64,000 nt of DNA, from positions 9,735,848 to 9,799,847 of the forward strand of contig JAQFVV010006231.1 of assembly GCA_028023455.1 (NCBI GenBank), given 5' to 3'. The notes beneath the pieces were generated by a model. The model saw only the letters and a program-made list of their open reading frames with translations. It was not told where the DNA came from and ran no database searches. Below are positions 58,077 through 64,000 of this stretch, one piece after another. Numbering within the stretch: the stretch's first letter is position 1; every line of letters begins with the position of its first letter. A program made the position numbers and the translations under genes. This DNA comes from Epiperipatus broadwayi (lineage: Eukaryota; Onychophora; Udeonychophora; Euonychophora; Peripatidae).

Positions 58077-61000
58077 ACAATTTATATAATTTTATTGTAA
58101 TTTTATTATTTTCTTTTATTTATTTCATCATTTAAATTTTGGCTTTTATTAAATTTATTTAAATTTTAATTTCTGCTTAGTGTCTCAATTTTTCTCATTA
58201 TTAATTAGTAAACTATTAGTATTTAGTTATCATGAATCACAATCCAAATTTAATAATGTTGGTCAAGCTACACTTATCTAGTTATACTTTGAAATATGTC
58301 AATTTCCCATAGTCTCGTGTTTTACCAAAGTGCTACTGCTAGCATGTGATTGAAAAAAGCTGCTGTGGCCTCATAAATATCATCCATAGGGTAGTAAGTC
58401 TTGGAGCATTAGTAAAGGAACTGGGGTAAGATTGGATTCGAGGTCTCAACAACCTCATCTCGATCAGCCTTGGGATGATTTACTAAAACTCTAGATTTTG
58501 TTACGCGAATGTACAAATATGACCATTACAATATATGGATGGATGTACTAAGGCAAACTTTTTTATAGTAAAAGTTAGTCTGAATTTTTGTAAATATAGA
58601 TTCCATAAATTAAAAAAAAAAAAACACCAAGATTATTTCATAATTTAAAGAAAGTTATTGATTTTTAACTTATTAATTATTCAGGAAATCTAATATTTAA
58701 ATTCTTTAAAATTGTATTTTTATTTCATACATAACATGTGATTTAGAGAATGATCTAACATTAATGTACTAAAAAACTAAATAAATTTCAAAATGTTAAA
58801 ACAAAGCTATATAACTGAAGGACAATTGTTATATATATATTCTAACCTCCCCCCGTGCATTCTCACCCCAAAATATACTGTTTATTACGAATATTACGGG
58901 TTCTAGCTCAGTTAACAAATAAATAAATGAAATATTCAGCATTAATTAAAATGATTACTAGCTCTAATTTTAAAATACAAATACGGTTCAATTTTAAAAT
59001 GAATTAAACAAATATTTACTATTTTCATGAGACATGGAGTGACAATACAGGGAACGAGATAGACTACATTGAGCCATTATCCACACGATACTACCTCAAT
59101 GGCATAAGAACACTATCCCCCTTTTTTTTACTATACCAAATAACTAACTCATAGTATTCTTACGACTTTCTGAGCTCTATTCACTACGATTAAAATAATA
59201 ATCATATCTTAATCTTCTTTATAACAAGAATCTAGCTCAATTAAATAAAATGAAGTAAAATAAAATAAAATCTCAGGTTCATAAATTGTATTCTAACTGA
59301 TTTAAAATTACGGTAGTAAAATATGAAAAGGGAATTTTATGTCATAATCTACTACACAGCAACTAATAATAATAAAAAATAATAATAACAATAATAATAT
59401 AATATAATCTTATTTCTTCCTAAAATGAAATAAATAAATACGTACGTGGTAGTATTTTAATAATCTGACAACAGAATACATGTGGCAACATTAGCATATA
59501 ATTTAATGTAATATTGTGGCAACCGACTTATGACCAATAAATAATATAAAATTATGATCTTTTAATTTTAACATACCAATAAATTCTCAAAATTCTTATA
59601 ACACTTTTATGTTTACCTTTTGTGCAAAATTTATATGTCTGTTTCAATTATAAATGTATCGTGATTTCATGCATCCATGTGGAGAAATAACAACTCGGAC
59701 ACAAAAACTTTAAAACAAATTTAAAACAAAGTTTATTAACAACATAAATAAATTAACAATATTTTTACACTATATACATTGGATATCCCTTACTTTCATA
59801 TCTCAACTTAGTTTATTAATTTATAAAATGAAATCAAAATATTATTTACTTTTCCTAGTTAAATCTTATTTTTTTTTAACACTTAAGAAAATACAGTATT
59901 ATTACTTGATTTATTATTATGGTTAGCTTATTACAAAATGCATTTCTTATATGATTATCACAAACACTTTTCATCCCTAATATTATTAAAATTACATTTT
60001 TTACAAAAATTTACATTCGTAATAAAATTCTACAAAATAACAAAATTTAGTTTCATATTGGTTGTATGGAATCTTACAAAGTCAAAACACTATTCTACAC
60101 TCGGTATTAGGTTTTTATTATTCATTATCCGATGTTTATTAATCCTAATATTCTCATTCAAGCCTTACTTTGGATGATATAATTATAACTATTAATATAC
60201 CATGCACAAGTATATGTTTATTATACCTTATTGAATTTTCTCTTGATAAATATGCAATACTCATTCCCTCCAACATTAATATTAAAAAAAAAAATTCAAA
60301 TTTTATTATCACTTTTAAAATACTTGGTTTAGATTTCTTTTCAAAATCTTATATTCATTTCTGAATTAATTTTACAATGTATTATATGATTCTTTCTCTC
60401 TTTATGATATTTTGGACTTTCAATTTTAAAGTTACACAATTCTATACATTCAAGCAAATAAACTATTCTTACATAAACGATAACATATCTTCAGTTCTAT
60501 TTTATTCATTATTTCTTTGAAAATATCTTTCTGACCGATGCAGATTCATGAAATAAGGATAGCGAAGATAGATGCATAGGATCAAAATACAACTAGAATA
60601 TTACTCGTCATATACCTTGACAATCATGGCACAGTGAATTAAAAGACACTATAGAGGAGTGACCTTTACCTGTCTACCAACCTCTATCATAGGAACGATG
60701 CTAAAGCTATTTCTTCAGCTTTATTCTAACATCAAAAGTTTAAAGATATGCAAAACACTGTCCAAACCATATGTGTTCAGTCATAGGACTTAGTTAACTA
60801 TACTAAATCACACAAAACTAAATATGATCCAAATCCCTTATATTTTCCTATTTCTTAAAAAAAACACATCATCTTGGTTTCCTCTCCACTAGTACTTCCA
60901 AGTCACTATCCGATCTTATTTCTCAAGATTTTTTCTATACTGTACATCGACAAATACATATCTGCATTACTAACAATAATAAAATTCATTGACATTTTAA

Positions 61001-61320
61001 AACTATTCCACTGTTCTATAAGAAAATCTTTTTACTACTTTCCTCCGTATATTTAATCATATACAAATTATTTAAATATCTGAATACTTTATCACATGAA
61101 AGTTCAAAAGACTCACACAATTGTTCTGTTAAATTATATTATTAATATACTTTAAATAAATTGTTGCATGCATATTCCGAATTACTCCTATCTCATTATA
61201 TGTTAAAATGTTGCATAAAATGTGTACATATAATTAAGACTTTCACACTTCATTCTTAGGTCGATAGATGATCTAAAAAAATACATTATGCATTATAAAT
61301 AACTATTAAAATTACCAAAC
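58077..61320. other. AT-rich sequence; unclassified less AT-rich patches
   Basis: No gene found. Patches at 58,310-58,500, 59,030-59,120 and 60,590-60,730 have more G and C than the rest and could be decayed repeats. The 58.4-kb patch contains GGATTCGAGGTC, a weak box B. From about 59.7 kb the + strand is markedly poor in G relative to C. Confidence 0.35.
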
Positions 61321-62720
61321 GACCTTTATCTCCTCGATCGCGTTCCGTAGGCTTCACCATCCATTTGATCCTTGTAGATATAAGATTCACATCCATACAC
61401 TTTATTTTAAACACTATTTCTATAATTTTATCAAGCTATTATATTTAAATTTTAATATTACTAAATTTATGTTTTATGTTTTCTCTAATCTCACATAACA
61501 TTTTGTATTTTAAAATAAATTAGTAAAAAAATATTTCAAACTATATTTACTGTACTTCTTCATCAAATTTCCTTGAAAACCGTTCATACTAAAGCTAAAA
61601 AAAAAATGTTTATTATTTCTTCTTCAGTCACTTAATGTTCTTCTCCCTGCTTGTTCAATTTTAAGGCAAAACAATTATTGCTCTGTTTAATAAATATTCA
61701 TAGATGACAATCCTTGGTTTTTTATAATATTTAATACAATTATTAATTATGATATCAATTAATCCCGTAAAGAAAACGTCTACATATTCTCTTCTAATAT
61801 TTTCTGCTAATATTTTCCCGCGCGACTTTTATGATGCATCTTCTAGGTACTTTGATTTAAATATTCAGTAAATTTTTCTGTCTCCATGAATCCATTTTCA
61901 TTAAGTAATTTAAATTTCCATTTTCCTAATCTCTATCTTTATTAAGCGCTTTTATAATGAACACTTTATAATATTTTTAATTCTTCTTAGATAAAGTTTT
62001 TTCTTTTCCTTTTTTTTTAAAAAAAATAATGACTCTTTCATATCATTATTCGGTAATTTTTCCTTTCTTTTAAAATTCTGGTAACTATATACTTTGTAAT
62101 GTTTCCTTTAAAAAGGACAAACATTCTTTCTCCGTTATAACTTTATAAACAATTTTTTCTTTATGATATACGCATCTTAATTCTTTTCACAGAAAAGAAT
62201 AAAAAACTTCGGAGTAGCCTTATAAATTTGTGCGTCATAAATTTTTCTGACGGCAAGTAACTTCTCTTTTAAGTTTTCCGTATAATGTCCAAATTATATT
62301 CCTCTGAGTTACAATAATAAGTTTCTGGTTGAGCATAAATAAAGCTGTATCAAGGCACTTTACAAATATTTTTCCTTTATCATAACTTCTATATACTGTT
62401 TTCTGTAGTATTTCCATTTTTACTGCAAGGTTTCGGCTAAACTTGAATAAAATATCCTGGTAAGAAAACTTTTAAACTAGCCTTCCATTTAAAGGTAGTT
62501 CAAAATATTATATTTTAAAAAACTTTTAAAATAAATATAAAATTTTAAAATTATATCACTTTTCTAGCTTACGATCTTATACAGCTAAAAAATATGTTAC
62601 TCCTTCCTTTACTTACACATTACTTCTCCCCGCTCCGTATAATTCCTATTTTTCGTCTGCTAAATACCTCCGTTGATTGGTTAATTACTTTTTAGCGCGA
62701 ACAAATTTACACTTTTTTAG
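61321..62720. other. C-rich (+) / G-rich (-) interval, possible decayed coding or promoter sequence
   Basis: On the minus strand several short open stretches have a protein-like mix. One starts at an ATG near 61,398 and contains IKWMVKPTERDRGDKG; another is the 60-codon frame 62,235-62,417. No family is recognised. CpG-bearing motifs TTTCCCGCGCGA (about 61,813) and GATTGG...TAGCGCGAA (62,675-62,701) resemble E2F and inverted CCAAT sites but stand alone. Confidence 0.22.
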
Positions 62721-64000
62721 TTTTATAACAGACTAGACTTTTTCAAATAAGACATTTATGACATAATGATTTAAAATATTACTTAAAATAGTATTTTTAA
62801 CTCAATTATAATTTTATCAAAGTCATTTAATTTTTTAAAACAATTATTAAAACAATATTTAATATCTATTTTAATATTAATATTTAATTTATCTTGTTTT
62901 TATTTAAATAAAATATTTAATTTTTTATTAACTGTATTCAACTTTTAAACACTACTTAAATATTACATCATTTAAACATTTAAAATAACTATTTAATATT
63001 TCAACATTCATTTCAACGATAGATAGCAATTACATTTAGTTCCATAATTCACAAACTTTGTTATTAAATTCTAACAAGCGTGTGTGTGAAGGTATATAAT
63101 ATACAGTCACATGATTACTAACTTTATCAGATGATTTTTTTTTTAATTTACATCTCTGTCTAAATTACCAAAACTGATATATTTTATAAAAATTTGGAAA
63201 ATAATTTTAAAAATGTAGAACTAAATATAATTCTCACCATCCTAAAGTTTATCTTAAAATATATTAGATTAACTTTAAATATTAATTATAATTATAATAT
63301 TACATATAGTGTTTATTTAATTTATTAGTTTTAAAACATCACAATTGAATTGTTAATATACTTTTAACTATTTATAGCTGTATTATTTTATATGGCCAGC
63401 TTTTACAACCATAAGCAAGGATATAATTAAGCTTTATTTAACTGTTTCCTTAAAATAATCCATTACACTTTTACATACCAGGTATTTTTCAGCCTTAAAT
63501 TGTACTATAAAATCTAATTATCCTACTATTATTCATATATCATACAAACATATCTTAAAATTAAAATTTTTTTTTTTTTTTAGCAATTGACCATTCTACC
63601 TTATTATGACCTATAGATAAGGGCACAATATATATATATATATTGATATGGAGCGTTACTTATCTCAATAATAATTTATATGCAAGTATTTAGTGTTGGC
63701 TAAGCACAAACTTAATTTAAATTGTTTTTTTAAATACAAGTACGGTATTATATATGTAAGCACACACATTAATACAGAAAAAAAATGTTTTAAGGTTAGC
63801 TCAGTTATTTAAATGTAAAAATTTAAAAAAGACGTATATTTTAAAGCCGAATTTATTATCTTTCAGTAAATTATTTTTTTTTTTGCATATTTCACAAACA
63901 ATACTTAATCTTAAAATGTTTTTTAAAATGAATTTTAACCAGTTCATTACTAATTAAAACTTTAACAAAATATACTATTTTCTTCATTAATATTGCTCCA
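62721..64000. other. AT-rich sequence without a recognisable gene
   Basis: No coding signal found. A short (AT)n lies at about 63,628-63,644. Confidence 0.5.

Overview
The window looks like nuclear DNA of a multicellular animal. It is very AT-rich (roughly three quarters A+T by eye), almost free of long open reading frames, and built from dispersed retroposons, fold-back repeats and microsatellites. Nothing indicates a bacterial, organellar or viral genome. An old SINE copy has lost nearly all its CpGs as TpG/CpA, which suggests germline CpG methylation. The species cannot be named from this sequence.

The best-supported content is non-LTR retrotransposons of at least three lineages. (1) An RTE-like LINE has a nearly intact copy on + at about 9.2-12.68 kb: APE endonuclease and reverse transcriptase in one frame, broken by one TAA. 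A decayed + copy of the middle and 3' part lies at 15.72-17.51 kb, a decayed - copy of the 5' end at 39.3-40.1 kb, and a very young 5'-truncated + copy at 32.97-33.60 kb that differs at only seven positions over about 0.62 kb. (2) A different, strongly decayed reverse transcriptase lies on - at about 41.33-42.13 kb. (3) Three 5'-truncated copies of a third LINE lie head to tail on - at 52.65-55.5 kb, each junction at a GTGATGTGATG microsatellite tail.

A short tRNA-derived SINE occurs three times: the left edge, 42.68 kb and 56.6 kb (the last with a perfect 14-bp target-site duplication). Fold-back elements lie at 1.48-2.07 kb, 22.85-23.16 kb and 38.39-38.96 kb; the last belongs to a dispersed family also present twice at 18.4-19.1 kb. 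Tandem duplications occur at 1.62, 20.77, 22.93, 29.37, 30.91 and 48.14 kb, and a 17-bp motif recurs three times at 57.93-58.08 kb.

Host-gene evidence is thin. A possible first exon with a 5' splice site starts at 6,588 (+) near CpG-bearing promoter-like sequence. A 70-codon open stretch at 22,225-22,437 (-) could be the last exon of a membrane protein. The rest reads as intergenic or intronic DNA. No gene pathway can be reconstructed; the LINE enzymes are the only proteins with recognisable function, and they probably also mobilise the SINE.
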